Shown: positions 24,056 to 32,635, counted from the stretch's first letter. The stretch: DNA of 42,257 nt from an uncultured Acidobacteriota bacterium (GCA_900696665.1 CAADGY010000070.1:1-42257), one strand, 5' to 3'. Numbers and translations: made by a program. Notes: generated by a model from the sequence alone, not told the origin.

Positions 24056-25360
24056 CTACGGCAGTGCTTTCAACAACTGCTGTGCGGCAATCAGAACGGG
24101 GTCCCAGACAGGGGCAAAGGGCGGTGCATACGCCAAGTCCAGGTCTTGGAACTCCTCCACCTTCATGTGCGCCTGTATGGCCCCGGCAATGATCCCGATG
24201 CGCCCCTCCACTCCGCCTTCGCCCACCACTGCGCCGCCCAGCAGACGGTGCGTGCTCCGGTCCGCCACCAGTTGCACGCTGGTAGGACGGCCTTGAAAAT
24301 ATGAGGCGCGATCGCGCGAATGGATCCAAGAGTCAACCGCCACGAACCCCTCGCGCTTCGCTTCGGCGGGAGACAGGCCCGTTACCGCGACGCCCAGTCC
24401 GCAAGCCCGGACGATGGCTGTGCCAGCGATGCCGCCGAAACGTTCCCGTTTCCCCACTGCGTTTGCCCCCGCCACACGGCCCATCTTGTTGGCTGTAGTG
24501 CCGAGCGGAATCCACACCGGAGCGCCGGTGACAACATGATGCGCCTCAGCGCAGTCGCCCGCCGAAAATACACCGCTCAGGTTCGTCTCCATACGTTCGT
24601 TAACGCGAATAGCGCCGGTGCGCCCGAGTTCAATGCCGGCGTCTGCCGCAAGCTCCACGTTCGGCTTGAGGCCGGCCGCCAGCACCACGAGATCGCATGG
24701 AAACTCACCGGCCGCCGACGGAGTGATGCCGCTCACGGCTGTTTCGAGCCGGATATCGATCCGGAACTTCTCCAGGTGCGCCTTCAGGATCCCGGTCAAC
24801 TGCATATCATTACGAGACAGCAGGTACGGCTTCTTCTCGACCAACGTCACCGCCAGGCCGCGCGAGCGAAGCGCCTCCGCCGCTTCAATGCCGATGTAGC
24901 CGCCGCCAACGACAACGGCCGAACGTGGCTTCCGGCTCTTCAGGAACTCGCAGAGCGCTCGCGTACTTTCAAGAGAAACCAGGTGGAAAACGTGGGGCAG
25001 CGTAGCGCCGGCAATGTTGTTTGCATCCGGCCGGGCCCCGGCCGCAATCACCAGGCGGTCGTAACGGACACGCTCGCCACCCGCAAGGGAAACCTCCCGC
25101 CGCGCGTGGGAGATGGACACCACTTCCGCCGCAGTCCGGACATCAATATTTCTCTCGCGGCGGAACTCATCCGGTGTATAAGCGACAAGGTCGTCGAGCG
25201 ACCTCACCCGCCCGTCGATGAAATAGGGAAAACCGCAGGCGCTGTAAGAAACGGTATCGCCCTTTTCGAGCACCGTAATTTCACAGGAAGGGTCGAGCCG
25301 CCGGGCGCGGGCAGCGGCGCTCATTCCGGCCGCTACGCCGCCGATGACTACCAGTTTCAT
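24056..25360 (-). CDS. FAD-dependent CoA-disulfide reductase/NADH oxidase-type flavoprotein
   Basis: A 434-aa pyridine-nucleotide-disulfide oxidoreductase of the single-cysteine branch. The FAD motif is VVIGGVAAGMSAAARARR. The redox-active Cys42 sits in SYSACGFPYF, the signature of CoA-disulfide reductase and related NADH oxidase/NADH peroxidase. The NAD motif is VVVGGGYIGIEAAEALRSRG, the second FAD motif GVFSAGDCAE, and the C-terminal dimerisation domain runs from about 325. The likely role is NAD(P)H-dependent reduction of CoA disulfide, coenzyme A persulfide or oxygen; the exact substrate is open. It starts 8 bp after the STAS gene, at the end of the sensor operon, followed by a redoxin. 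Confidence 0.88.
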   Translation of the reverse strand: MKLVVIGGVAAGMSAAARARRLDPSCEITVLEKGDTVSYSACGFPYFIDGRVRSLDDLVAYTPDEFRRERNIDVRTAAEVVSISHARREVSLAGGERVRYDRLVIAAGARPDANNIAGATLPHVFHLVSLESTRALCEFLKSRKPRSAVVVGGGYIGIEAAEALRSRGLAVTLVEKKPYLLSRNDMQLTGILKAHLEKFRIDIRLETAVSGITPSAAGEFPCDLVVLAAGLKPNVELAADAGIELGRTGAIRVNERMETNLSGVFSAGDCAEAHHVVTGAPVWIPLGTTANKMGRVAGANAVGKRERFGGIAGTAIVRACGLGVAVTGLSPAEAKREGFVAVDSWIHSRDRASYFQGRPTSVQLVADRSTHRLLGGAVVGEGGVEGRIGIIAGAIQAHMKVEEFQDLDLAYAPPFAPVWDPVLIAAQQLLKALP

Positions 25361-25368
25361 AGCGGCGG

Positions 25369-25773
25369 TTATTCCTGTTTATGCTGCTGAATGAACGTGA
25401 GGATATCAAACCGCCGGATTTCACGGTTCGGAAAAAAACTATTGACGGCGTCCTGTTCGTCCGCAAAGACCTCGAACACGGTCTCGAGCTTTGTAAGAAC
25501 CAGCAGCTCGATATTCCGCCGGCTGACGTTCAGCAGCTTCAAATGACCTTGAGCCTTCTGGAAAGTGGTGTAGCAGATGACGAGTGTGCCCAACCCGGTA
25601 CTATCGATGTAATCCACACCTTTCATGTTGAGCACCACGCTCCGTACGCCCGACGCCGCCATGCTTTTCAGTTTTTCACGCAACTGGCTGGCGGGTTCAC
25701 CGACGGTGAGCCGGCCCTTAATGTCCAGAATAGTAATACCTTCTTTTTCACGTTGCTCGATTTCAAGGCTCAT
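25369..25773 (-). CDS. STAS-domain anti-anti-sigma-like protein
   Basis: A 134-aa SpoIIAA/RsbV-like STAS protein. The core runs from about 8 (EGITILDIKGRLTVGEPASQ) to 110, with the phosphorylatable Ser58 in the signature VDYIDSTGLGTL. About 25 residues with many aromatics and basics (NREIRRFDILTFIQQ) extend the C-terminus beyond the usual domain. Such proteins bind an anti-sigma kinase and release a sigma factor when dephosphorylated. No RsbW-type kinase is next to it; instead its ATG overlaps the stop of a histidine kinase by 4 bp. A role as an output or partner of that two-component system is a reasonable inference. Confidence 0.9.
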   Translation of the reverse strand: MSLEIEQREKEGITILDIKGRLTVGEPASQLREKLKSMAASGVRSVVLNMKGVDYIDSTGLGTLVICYTTFQKAQGHLKLLNVSRRNIELLVLTKLETVFEVFADEQDAVNSFFPNREIRRFDILTFIQQHKQE

Positions 25774-27278
25774 TTGTTTTTCAACGTAAGCTTATCACTG
25801 TCGTGCGGGCTTTCCGAAGTTCGAAGTTCGCGGCCCGCGCCGCCGAAGTCCGCCCAGGTTGGAAGTTGCACTATAAATCGGGTTCCTTCGCCGACAGTAC
25901 TTTCCACATCAATGCATCCATTGTGAGCCTTGACAATCCAGGCTACAAAACTGAGCCCCAGTCCCAGACCCTCCTGATTGGAATCCTCCCCCTGATTGGA
26001 ATCCGCAGTGCGCACCCTGTAGAATCGCTCGAAAATGTGTGGGATGTCGGCTTTGGGAATCCCTTGACCGGTGTCCCGAACCTCCAACACGACGTTTGCC
26101 GGGCTGCAACGCATATGGATTACAACGCAACCGCCTCGGGGCGTGTACTTGATCGCGTTCGACACCAGGTTCGATACGAGGCGGTCAAACTGAACGCGGT
26201 CCACCTGTGCTGTACAAACAGGAGGCAAATCCGTTACCACCGTTACGCCGGCCTCTCCGGCAGGAATATCAAACTGCTCCAGCAGATTCCGGATCGAAGC
26301 CGCCAGATCGGTCCTCACCTTTTCGAGCGTTAACTGGCCGGATTCGGCCTGTGCGAGCAGCAGTAGCGATTTAACGATTTGGCCCAGCCGTTCGACATCT
26401 TCCATCGCGTTGCCTATGGCTTCGCGGTACTGGTCGACATTCTGCGCGGCGAAAAGCGCTACTTCCAACTGACCCCGAATGGCAGTGATTGGGGTACGAA
26501 GCTCGTGAGATACGTCGGTGGAGAACTGCCGGATCTGCTGGAACGACGCCGAAATCCGCTCCATCATACGGTTGAACGCTTCGATGAGCCGGTCCAACTC
26601 ATCCCCGGCTCCGCGCGGAGGAATTCTCACATCGAGGCTGGATGCGGAGATCCGTTGGGCGGTATCCGCCAGCCGGTTCACAGGACGGAGGGCCCGGCCC
26701 GTGATCAACCACCCGAGGACGGCGCCCACCAGGATGAGGCCGGGGAAAATGGGAAAAAACCGCAGTGTAAACTGACGGAGTGTGCTCTGGCGCTCTCCCA
26801 AGGAGCGGCCGATCGCCAGGTAGTAGGGCTTCCTCCGCTCATCCCACAAAACTCCGGACCGGACGAGAAAAGGTGTCCCGTCGGCAGTCCTGCGCAAGCG
26901 TATGATAGACTCCCGCGATCGGATTGCCTCCCGGATCTGGCCGGGGGATTCGATTCCGAGCGACTGATAAACGGTTGAGACCTGCTGGACAACGCCATTT
27001 TCGTCGGTTAGCAAGTAGACGCGCCGGAGCCGTTCAACTGTGTAATTTTCGTCCGGGTCCGCCCGATCGTACACCCACTGGACTTTTCCGCGCTCAATGC
27101 GCAAGTAGGCCCGCACCAGCCCCCAGTCCTCCTCCAGAATCTCCCGGACGTGCGTCCCGAGGATGTCCTCGAGCACGGCCCGGAACACAAACCCGGCCGC
27201 TACCAACAACAGGGAGAAGAAGACGACATAAATAGCGGTGAGGCGGAATCGAAGGCTTCTGACGAATCCGAATGCCAT
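25770..27278 (-). CDS. Membrane sensor histidine kinase
   Basis: A 502-aa kinase with the standard layout: first membrane helix about 13-33, an extracytoplasmic sensor of about 140 residues without recognisable family, a second helix about 175-195, HAMP about 196-248, dimerisation/phosphoacceptor domain with His258 in STDVSHELRTPITAIRGQ, and an ATPase domain with the N-box SNLVSNAIKY, G1 VRDTGQGIP, F-box IFERFYRV and G2 GLGLGLSFV. It is the cognate partner of the response regulator 9 bp upstream. The stop codon overlaps the start of the STAS gene. The signal sensed is not evident. Confidence 0.93.
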   Translation of the reverse strand: MAFGFVRSLRFRLTAIYVVFFSLLLVAAGFVFRAVLEDILGTHVREILEEDWGLVRAYLRIERGKVQWVYDRADPDENYTVERLRRVYLLTDENGVVQQVSTVYQSLGIESPGQIREAIRSRESIIRLRRTADGTPFLVRSGVLWDERRKPYYLAIGRSLGERQSTLRQFTLRFFPIFPGLILVGAVLGWLITGRALRPVNRLADTAQRISASSLDVRIPPRGAGDELDRLIEAFNRMMERISASFQQIRQFSTDVSHELRTPITAIRGQLEVALFAAQNVDQYREAIGNAMEDVERLGQIVKSLLLLAQAESGQLTLEKVRTDLAASIRNLLEQFDIPAGEAGVTVVTDLPPVCTAQVDRVQFDRLVSNLVSNAIKYTPRGGCVVIHMRCSPANVVLEVRDTGQGIPKADIPHIFERFYRVRTADSNQGEDSNQEGLGLGLSFVAWIVKAHNGCIDVESTVGEGTRFIVQLPTWADFGGAGRELRTSESPHDSDKLTLKNK

Positions 27279-27287
27279 CGAAGCCGT

Positions 27288-27986
27288 TTATTGCCCGGCA
27301 GGCTTTTCGGCGGGTTGTTCCGCGGACTCCAGCATATAGCCGATGCCACGAACGGTGTGAATCAGCTTCAGCGGAAACCGGTCGTCAATTTTGCTTCGCA
27401 GATGGCGGATGTAGACGTCAACGATGTTCGTAAGCCCGTCGTAGTCCATGTCCCAGACGTGCTCGACAATCATCGTCCGGCTGAGCGGCCGCCCGCGATT
27501 CCGCATCAGGTATTCGAGGATGCTGAACTCCTTCGGCGCCAGATCGATTGTCTCACCGGCGCGGGAGACTCTGCGCCGGATGCAGTCCAGCACGAGGTCA
27601 CCCACTTGAAGCCGTTCCGGCAAAGGCTGGCCGCGGCGGAGCAGCGCCCGCACTCTGGCCAACAACTCGACAAAGGCGAAAGGCTTGGTGAGGTAGTCGT
27701 CGGCGCCCACCTCCAGACCTTTCACACGATCGTCCACACCACCGCGCGCGCTGAGAATCAACACCGGAGGGCTGGCCTTCCGGTTGCGGATTCGCTCCAG
27801 GACCTTCAGCCCATCCGTGTCCGGGAGCATCAAGTCCAGGATGATCAGATCGTAGTCGGTGCCCTGCACGCACTCGATGGCGGACTTGCCGTCGCCCGCG
27901 ACATCCACGGCGTAGCCGGCACTCTCCAGACCGCGGCTCAAGAACCCGGCGATTCGTTTCTCGTCCTCGACAACTAGTAATCTCAT
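27288..27986 (-). CDS. OmpR-family response regulator
   Basis: A 232-aa regulator. The receiver domain (1-120) has the acidic pocket VVEDE, phosphoacceptor Asp51 in IILDLMLPD and the conserved lysine in LTKPF. The C-terminal winged helix (about 128-222) shows LAPKEFSILEYLMRN and VYIRHLRSKID, then IHTVRGIGYML, typical of the OmpR/PhoB group. The open frame extends 18 codons further up, but MRLLVVEDE is the canonical N-terminus, so ATG 27986 is used. It pairs with the kinase that follows. Its direct targets are unknown; the operon downstream is the first candidate. Confidence 0.93.
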   Translation of the reverse strand: MRLLVVEDEKRIAGFLSRGLESAGYAVDVAGDGKSAIECVQGTDYDLIILDLMLPDTDGLKVLERIRNRKASPPVLILSARGGVDDRVKGLEVGADDYLTKPFAFVELLARVRALLRRGQPLPERLQVGDLVLDCIRRRVSRAGETIDLAPKEFSILEYLMRNRGRPLSRTMIVEHVWDMDYDGLTNIVDVYIRHLRSKIDDRFPLKLIHTVRGIGYMLESAEQPAEKPAGQ

Positions 27987-28039
27987 GTGATCCGATGTGG
28001 CCGTCGTCCGGGCCGGGCGTTGGCGAATTCCCCTTAGCA

Positions 28040-28651
28040 CTACTTAGTAACTGGGGCCAGCTCGCGGCTGCTGATAATACGGTCGATCATACCGTACTCA
28101 AGCGCCTGTTCCGGCTCCATGATATAGTCGCGGTCCACATCGCGGGCCACCTTGTCCACCGATTGTCCCGTCGCCGTGGCCAGAATCTGGTTCAGCGATT
28201 CGCGCATGCGAAGAATCTCCTTCGCATAAATATCGATATCGGCAGCCTGCCCCGCCAATCCGCTCATAGACGGCTGGTGGATAAGAATGCGGGAGTGCGG
28301 CAGGCTGTACCGTTTGCCTTTCGCACCGGAGGCGAGAAGCACAGCCGCCATCGAGGCGGCCTGCCCTACACAGTAAGTGACGATATCCGGCTCAACGAGC
28401 CGCATTGTGTCCAAAATCGCCAGTCCGGCGGTGATCGAGCCACCAGGCGAGTTGATGTACAGGGAAATATCCCGCTCGGAATCTTCCGCTGCCAAAAACA
28501 ACAATTGAGCGATGATCAGATTGGCGACATTATCGTCGATGGGGGTGCCCAGAAAAATGATGTTTTCTTTGAGCAGCCTGGAATAGATGTCATAGGCCCG
28601 CTCGCCCCGGGACGTTTGTTCGACGACCATCGGAACCAATACCGAGTTCAT
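28040..28651 (-). CDS. clpP: ATP-dependent Clp protease proteolytic subunit ClpP
   Basis: A 203-aa ClpP with the intact triad: Ser in [12 protein letters not shown], His in SRILIHQPS and Asp in DVDRDYIM. The oligomerisation and handle regions ([20 protein letters not shown]) are standard and length is normal. It forms tetradecamers fed by ClpX or ClpA in the cytosol. ATG 28651 is supported by GGGAGGAGGAG upstream; the frame's earlier ATG at 28672 lies in or before that ribosome site. Unusually, clpX and tig are not adjacent; it sits between an Rrf2 regulator and a two-component system, so it may be a second clpP copy. Confidence 0.94.
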   Translation of the reverse strand: MNSVLVPMVVEQTSRGERAYDIYSRLLKENIIFLGTPIDDNVANLIIAQLLFLAAEDSERDISLYINSPGGSITAGLAILDTMRLVEPDIVTYCVGQAASMAAVLLASGAKGKRYSLPHSRILIHQPSMSGLAGQAADIDIYAKEILRMRESLNQILATATGQSVDKVARDVDRDYIMEPEQALEYGMIDRIISSRELAPVTK

Positions 28652-28681
28652 AGCACTCCTCCTCCCAGGCAACGATGCCGG

Positions 28682-29149
28682 TTAAGCTTTTCTGGAGGAT
28701 GGACGCTTGGACTTCGTCCTCTTCTCGATGGCCCGGCGCTTCTGATCCAAAGCCTGAGCCAACTCCTCAATTGTCGTCCCCTCCAAATATTCCATAATAC
28801 GCGAACGGAGAGCTTTCCAGGTATCATGCATTCCGCAAGGCATCTGGTCGTTGCATTCCGCCATACCCGCCGGACACCGGTGAAAGTCGGTCAGCCCGTC
28901 GACGGCATCCACAATCTGGAGCATGGTGATTTCATCCGCGGGGATCCTCAGACAAAACCCTCCCGTTGGCCCTTTGCTCGAACGCAGGAAACCCTTGCGA
29001 GCCAACTGCTGAAGAATCTTGGCGAGGAAGTGCGCGGGAATATCGGCCTGCTCCGCGATGTTCTTTACCATCGCGTACTTGCCTTCCGGCACTTCGGCGA
29101 GTTGGATAAACGCTCGAATCGCGTACTCTGCGGAACGCGAATAGATCAT
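28682..29149 (-). CDS. Rrf2-family iron-sulfur-type transcriptional regulator
   Basis: A 155-aa Rrf2 protein. The winged helix begins at the family N-terminus MIYSRSAEYAIRAFIQLAE and contains the recognition stretch PAHFLAKILQQLARKGFLRS and wing GPTGGFCL. Three cysteines in the cluster loop, Cys92, Cys99 and Cys105 (HRCPAGMAECNDQMPCGMHD), are positioned as in IscR, NsrR and RsrR, so it probably senses redox state, nitric oxide or cluster supply through an Fe-S cluster. The C-terminal 25 residues are very basic. A run of eight G residues, 7 nt before the ATG, serves as ribosome site. clpP follows after 30 bp. Confidence 0.9.
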   Translation of the reverse strand: MIYSRSAEYAIRAFIQLAEVPEGKYAMVKNIAEQADIPAHFLAKILQQLARKGFLRSSKGPTGGFCLRIPADEITMLQIVDAVDGLTDFHRCPAGMAECNDQMPCGMHDTWKALRSRIMEYLEGTTIEELAQALDQKRRAIEKRTKSKRPSSRKA

Positions 29150-29172
29150 CTGATTTCCCCCCCCAGTAGGAT

Positions 29173-29201
29173 CTTATAAGTTAAATACGCTTTTATCTTA
29201 A
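29173..29201 (-). promoter_or_regulatory. Promoter of the Rrf2 regulator gene
   Basis: On the minus strand TTAAGA (29196-29201), a 17-nt spacer and TATAAG (29173-29178) form a fair sigma70-type promoter in an AT-rich stretch 24 bp before the start codon. An Rrf2 protein commonly binds such AT-rich sequence at its own promoter; autoregulation is an inference. Confidence 0.45.
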
Positions 29202-29520
29202 TTGCTTCACACCCCTCATGCAAGCGAAATACCGGGCGAGGGAGTAAAATCCGGCTCGTGCCCCGATCAGAGTACTATGCCGCGAACAAAATGAACAGAT
29301 GTAAACTCACCCACGATTAGAGAGACGCAAGCTGGGGAGAAACCGGTACAGAGATCTTGATTACTCTCCCTCCGCCTCACCGGGTTCTGGTATTCCCGCC
29401 ATCAGGGAGATGACTACTCCTAAGGGACTACTGGGACGAGGTACTTCGCTGTTTGTAACTCTTGCAAAGAAACCGTTTGCGCTGCCGATATGAATCTTTG
29501 AGTGAGCTGGCAGATATGTC
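29202..29520 (+). promoter_or_regulatory. Long leader/intergenic region before the GGDEF gene
   Basis: This stretch of about 320 bp lacks a convincing gene. It holds a possible stem (GGGAGA 29335-29340 with TCTCCC 29365-29370) enclosing ACCGGT, preceded by GAGAGACGCAAGCT (29320-29333), which slightly resembles the GACGCAAAGC core of c-di-GMP-I (GEMM) riboswitches. The match is incomplete and I cannot fold the full consensus. A structured 5' leader for the diguanylate cyclase gene is possible. No clear promoter or ribosome site was found. Confidence 0.25.
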
Positions 29521-30483
29521 ATGCGCGTGTTAATCGCTGAGGATACGATCATTTCGCGGCACCTCCTGGAGGCAACACTCCGGAAATGGGGCTACGACGT
29601 CCTGGTTGCCTGTGACGGCGTTCAGGCCAAGGACATTCTCCTCCGGGAGGATTCTCCACGCCTCGCTGTGCTGGATTGGATGATGCCTGGCTTCACGGGA
29701 CCCGATCTCTGCAAACTGGTGCGTCAGTTGAAACGGGAACCCTACACCTACATCCTGCTGCTGACCTCACGGAGTCTGAAAGGCGATCTGATCGAAGGAA
29801 TGGAGGCGGGGGCGGACGATTACCTGGTAAAGCCCTTTGATGAACACGAACTGAAGGTTCGCCTTCGCGCCGGCCGCCGCATCGTGGAGCTCAACGCGGA
29901 GTTGTTCGAAATCCGCGAATCTTTGCGGGAACAGGCGACGCGGGACTCGCTCACAGGACTGTGGAACAGGCATGCCATTCTCGAAATTCTTGCCCGTGAG
30001 CTCGAAAGAACGCGGCGCGAAGCCAAGCCAGTCGGTCTTATCATGCTGGATCTCGACCATTTCAAGCGGATCAACGACGGATACGGGCACCTCACGGGAG
30101 ATCAGGTTCTGCGCGAATCGTCCGCGCGGATGCAGATGTCCGTCCGGGCTTATGACGCTGTAGGACGCTACGGTGGAGAGGAATTTCTGATTGTGCTGCC
30201 GGGCTGCGATGCCGTTGCCACCGAGCAGCAAGCCGAACGCATACGGAGAGTCATTGCCTCCAGCCCCATCCCAACCTGCACCGGCGAGATCCGGTTAACC
30301 GCCAGCGTAGGTGCAACAGTCGCCGTCGAATCAGATTATGCAACGAATCCCGAACGGATGCTGCGAACCGCTGACCTGGCCCTCTATGATGCAAAAGGCC
30401 GCGGCCGGAATTGTGTAACGTTCCGCCGGCTACATTACGTGCCGGAGCCGGAACCCGAAACGGAAAGCTTCCTCAGCGCGTAG
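29521..30483 (+). CDS. Response regulator-GGDEF diguanylate cyclase
   Basis: A 320-aa PleD/WspR-like protein. The receiver domain (1-120) has the pocket Glu7/Asp8 (LIAEDT), phosphoacceptor Asp52 in AVLDWMMPG and lysine in LVKPF. A short coiled linker (about 118-140) leads to a GGDEF domain (about 141-305) with DSLTGLWNRHA, DLDHFKRINDGYGH and an intact active-site GGEEF at 218-222. The product-inhibition site RAYD (209-212) stands the usual five residues upstream. It should therefore make cyclic di-GMP in response to phosphorylation and be feedback-inhibited. No partner kinase is next to it. The end overlaps the convergent amidase gene by 11 bp. Confidence 0.94.
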   Translation: MRVLIAEDTIISRHLLEATLRKWGYDVLVACDGVQAKDILLREDSPRLAVLDWMMPGFTGPDLCKLVRQLKREPYTYILLLTSRSLKGDLIEGMEAGADDYLVKPFDEHELKVRLRAGRRIVELNAELFEIRESLREQATRDSLTGLWNRHAILEILARELERTRREAKPVGLIMLDLDHFKRINDGYGHLTGDQVLRESSARMQMSVRAYDAVGRYGGEEFLIVLPGCDAVATEQQAERIRRVIASSPIPTCTGEIRLTASVGATVAVESDYATNPERMLRTADLALYDAKGRGRNCVTFRRLHYVPEPEPETESFLSA

Positions 30484-31786
30484 TGGTCTGAGCTACCTCG
30501 AAATGGCTCAACGTGGAAGCATACGCCGATAGCCCTTTAAAAATCGCTTCGGCGATCTTCTGCCTGTGCTCAGGCCGCTTCATCAAAGCTTCCTCTCTAG
30601 GATGGCTGATGAAACCGATTTCCGTCAGAATCGACGGCATCTGCGCTCCAATTAGCACAATAAAGGGCGCCTTTTTGACACCGCGGTTTTTCACTCTGGA
30701 GTTTCTCTGCGATAAAGCGCTATAAAGAGCCTTTTGGACACTGGCGGCGAATTCACGGGATTCCTCGATCTTATCCGTAAGGGCGATCTTCTGAATCACG
30801 TTTTGTAACTCAAAGATGGATTGCTGCGATGCCGCGTTCTCGCGTGCCGCCACATCGAGATCCTCCTTTGAAGAAGTGAGATTCAAATAAAAGGTTTCTA
30901 CGCCGGCAATAGAACGAAGACGCGAGGAGTTGGCATGAATCGACAGAAACAGATCCGCCTTCTTCTCATTTGCGAGAGCGGTACGATCTTCGAGAGCGAT
31001 AAACGTATCGTCGCTCCGGGTGTACACCACTTCGCTGCCGAGTTTCGCCTGGATAAGCGTGCCGAGCCGCTTCGCGATGTCCAGCACCACATCTTTTTCC
31101 ATCAAGCCTCCGGGGCCGATCGTTCCCGTGTCGTGGCCGCCGTGTCCGGCGTCAATCACAATACGGGCCACCTTGAGGCCGAGCACACGTGTGAGCGACT
31201 GCTGTCCCGCACCACCAACGCGGGCCGGAGCGGCGGATGCCGGCGGTTTCACAGCCATCTCCGCCGCCTCCGATGGAGCCGGCGGGGACGCAGGAGTTGC
31301 AGGAGATTCCTGCTGCACGCCAACCGGCTCGGCGGGCGTTCCAGGCGAGGGTTTGCCGGCCCCGGCCGCACGTAATTCAATCATGAGCCGGTCTGGATTG
31401 GCTAGCTGAGAGCAGATGAAATCGACCGAGGGCTCTAAATCGAGCACCACCCGCGTGATATTCGGCCGGGTAAGGGCTACGCGGATCTGTTTGAGTAGCC
31501 GGTTTCCAACCGGGATGACGTGGGTGCCATGCTTTTGCAACAGGGACTGGGCGCCGAGTATGTCAAAGTACAGCCGGTCGGGGTTGGGTACACGGTCATA
31601 CCGGTACTCGAACTCGCCAGTGACCTCGATAGCGACCCGGGTGACGTCGCCCAGAGGCCAGAACCGGATAGCAGATACGGCCAGCTCCTGTGCCTTTAGA
31701 AAGGGCGCCGGAAGGAAGAAACAAACCGCCGCCAGCGCTTTCAGCCACTTCCATTGCGATCGGTTGGGGGAGGAAACCGATGCCAT
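30473..31786 (-). CDS. N-acetylmuramoyl-L-alanine amidase (AmiC-like)
   Basis: A 437-aa exported amidase. A signal peptide (about 1-32, LKALAAVCFFLPAPFLKA) is followed by an AMIN domain (about 35-138) that targets the envelope, a Pro/Ala-rich linker (about 140-195) and an Amidase_3 domain (about 205-425). Zinc ligands and catalytic residues are visible: His in VIDAGHGGHD, Glu in LMEKDVVLD, His in FLSIHANSS and Glu in SILTEIGF. It cleaves the bond between muramic acid and the peptide stem, normally during cell separation. It lies 7 bp after the lytic transglycosylase gene, and AGGAC serves as ribosome site, so the pair forms one peptidoglycan operon. Confidence 0.93.
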   Translation of the reverse strand: MASVSSPNRSQWKWLKALAAVCFFLPAPFLKAQELAVSAIRFWPLGDVTRVAIEVTGEFEYRYDRVPNPDRLYFDILGAQSLLQKHGTHVIPVGNRLLKQIRVALTRPNITRVVLDLEPSVDFICSQLANPDRLMIELRAAGAGKPSPGTPAEPVGVQQESPATPASPPAPSEAAEMAVKPPASAAPARVGGAGQQSLTRVLGLKVARIVIDAGHGGHDTGTIGPGGLMEKDVVLDIAKRLGTLIQAKLGSEVVYTRSDDTFIALEDRTALANEKKADLFLSIHANSSRLRSIAGVETFYLNLTSSKEDLDVAARENAASQQSIFELQNVIQKIALTDKIEESREFAASVQKALYSALSQRNSRVKNRGVKKAPFIVLIGAQMPSILTEIGFISHPREEALMKRPEHRQKIAEAIFKGLSAYASTLSHFEVAQTTTR

Positions 31787-31793
31787 TACCGTC

Positions 31794-32519
31794 CTATTCT
31801 GTCTTCAGATATAATCTGCCCGAGCCGTCCACAAAGCTGACCACGGGCCGGTAGGCAGCATCCTCAGCGGGCGCTCCTTCCGTCTCGTCCGTCACCGCTC
31901 CTGCCGGCCCTGATGTGCCGGACTCCTTTGCACTTCTCGCTTTGCTCAATTTTCCGGCTACCCGCCGGACATAGCTCTGGGTCTCCGCATACGGCGGGAC
32001 CGTGTTGTTGTACTTCCACACCGCACCCTCACCGGCGTTATAAGCCGCCAGCGCCAGCGTCGGATTCCGAAACAGATCGTGCAGATACCGGAGATATCGA
32101 ACACCACCCTCGATGTTCTGCTCCGCGCGAAAGGCATTTTGGACGCCGAAACGCTTCGCGGTGGCCGGCATCAATTGCATTAACCCCTGCGCTCCCTTGG
32201 GAGAGACGGCAAATGGATCGTAGTTGCTCTCCGCCTGAATCACCGAATGAACGAGCAATGGATCGAGATCGTATTTTGCCGCGGTAAGTTCGACGATCCG
32301 CGGAATATCGATGACACCGGAGTTCGCCGCGCCAGCCGTGGTTTTCGCTGAAATCGTGCGCACCGGAGCCCGCTTTACCACCACCCTGCGCACCAGACGT
32401 CCGCTTCGCTGATCGGTCTTTACGACCGATGTAACACGGGCGGCGTTATTGTAGTTCGCAGCCGAAAGAACCAAACCGCCAGTACACAACAGCGTCACGG
32501 ATGCCAAACAATTCCGCAT
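31794..32519 (-). CDS. Soluble lytic murein transglycosylase (SLT domain)
   Basis: A 241-aa exported protein with signal peptide (MRNCLASVTLLCTGGLVLSAA), a basic region (about 30-60) and an SLT domain (about 70-185). Catalytic Glu97 lies in VIQAESNYDPFAVSPKGAQG, followed by LMQLMPATAKRFG and LALAAYNAGEGAV, the three SLT motifs. It cuts glycan strands to form anhydro-muramyl ends. The C-terminal 50 residues are low-complexity. The frame could start at GTG 32549, but a TATAAT box lies in that stretch (32536-32541), so ATG 32519 is used. It is followed by the amidase gene. Confidence 0.9.
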   Translation of the reverse strand: MRNCLASVTLLCTGGLVLSAANYNNAARVTSVVKTDQRSGRLVRRVVVKRAPVRTISAKTTAGAANSGVIDIPRIVELTAAKYDLDPLLVHSVIQAESNYDPFAVSPKGAQGLMQLMPATAKRFGVQNAFRAEQNIEGGVRYLRYLHDLFRNPTLALAAYNAGEGAVWKYNNTVPPYAETQSYVRRVAGKLSKARSAKESGTSGPAGAVTDETEGAPAEDAAYRPVVSFVDGSGRLYLKTE

Positions 32520-32535
32520 CTCTTTGTTCAAACCG

Positions 32536-32541
32536 ATTATA
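32536..32541 (-). promoter_or_regulatory. -10 box TATAAT for the transglycosylase-amidase operon
   Basis: A perfect TATAAT on the minus strand lies 16 bp before the ATG at 32519; the predicted leader is about 10 nt. No clear -35 hexamer is present. Confidence 0.5.
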
Positions 32542-32635
32542 ACCCCCACTTCTTGGTAGCACCAAGCGGCGCCGGTTCAGCCAGTTCACTGATTTTTAGG
32601 ATATTAATCACCTGACCGGGCTTCGTTATCCCAAA

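Noticed and set aside
24320-25390. 356-codon plus-strand frame over the CoA-disulfide-reductase-like gene
   Set aside because: Antisense shadow without recognisable domain; Arg/His-rich.
27995-29179. 394-codon plus-strand frame over clpP and rrf2
   Set aside because: Antisense to two canonical genes; no motif.
29410-29493. 27-codon frame starting MTTPKGLLGRG in the leader of the GGDEF gene
   Set aside because: The only ribosome-like sequence (AGGGAG) abuts the ATG with no spacing, and the product shows no feature; more likely noncoding.
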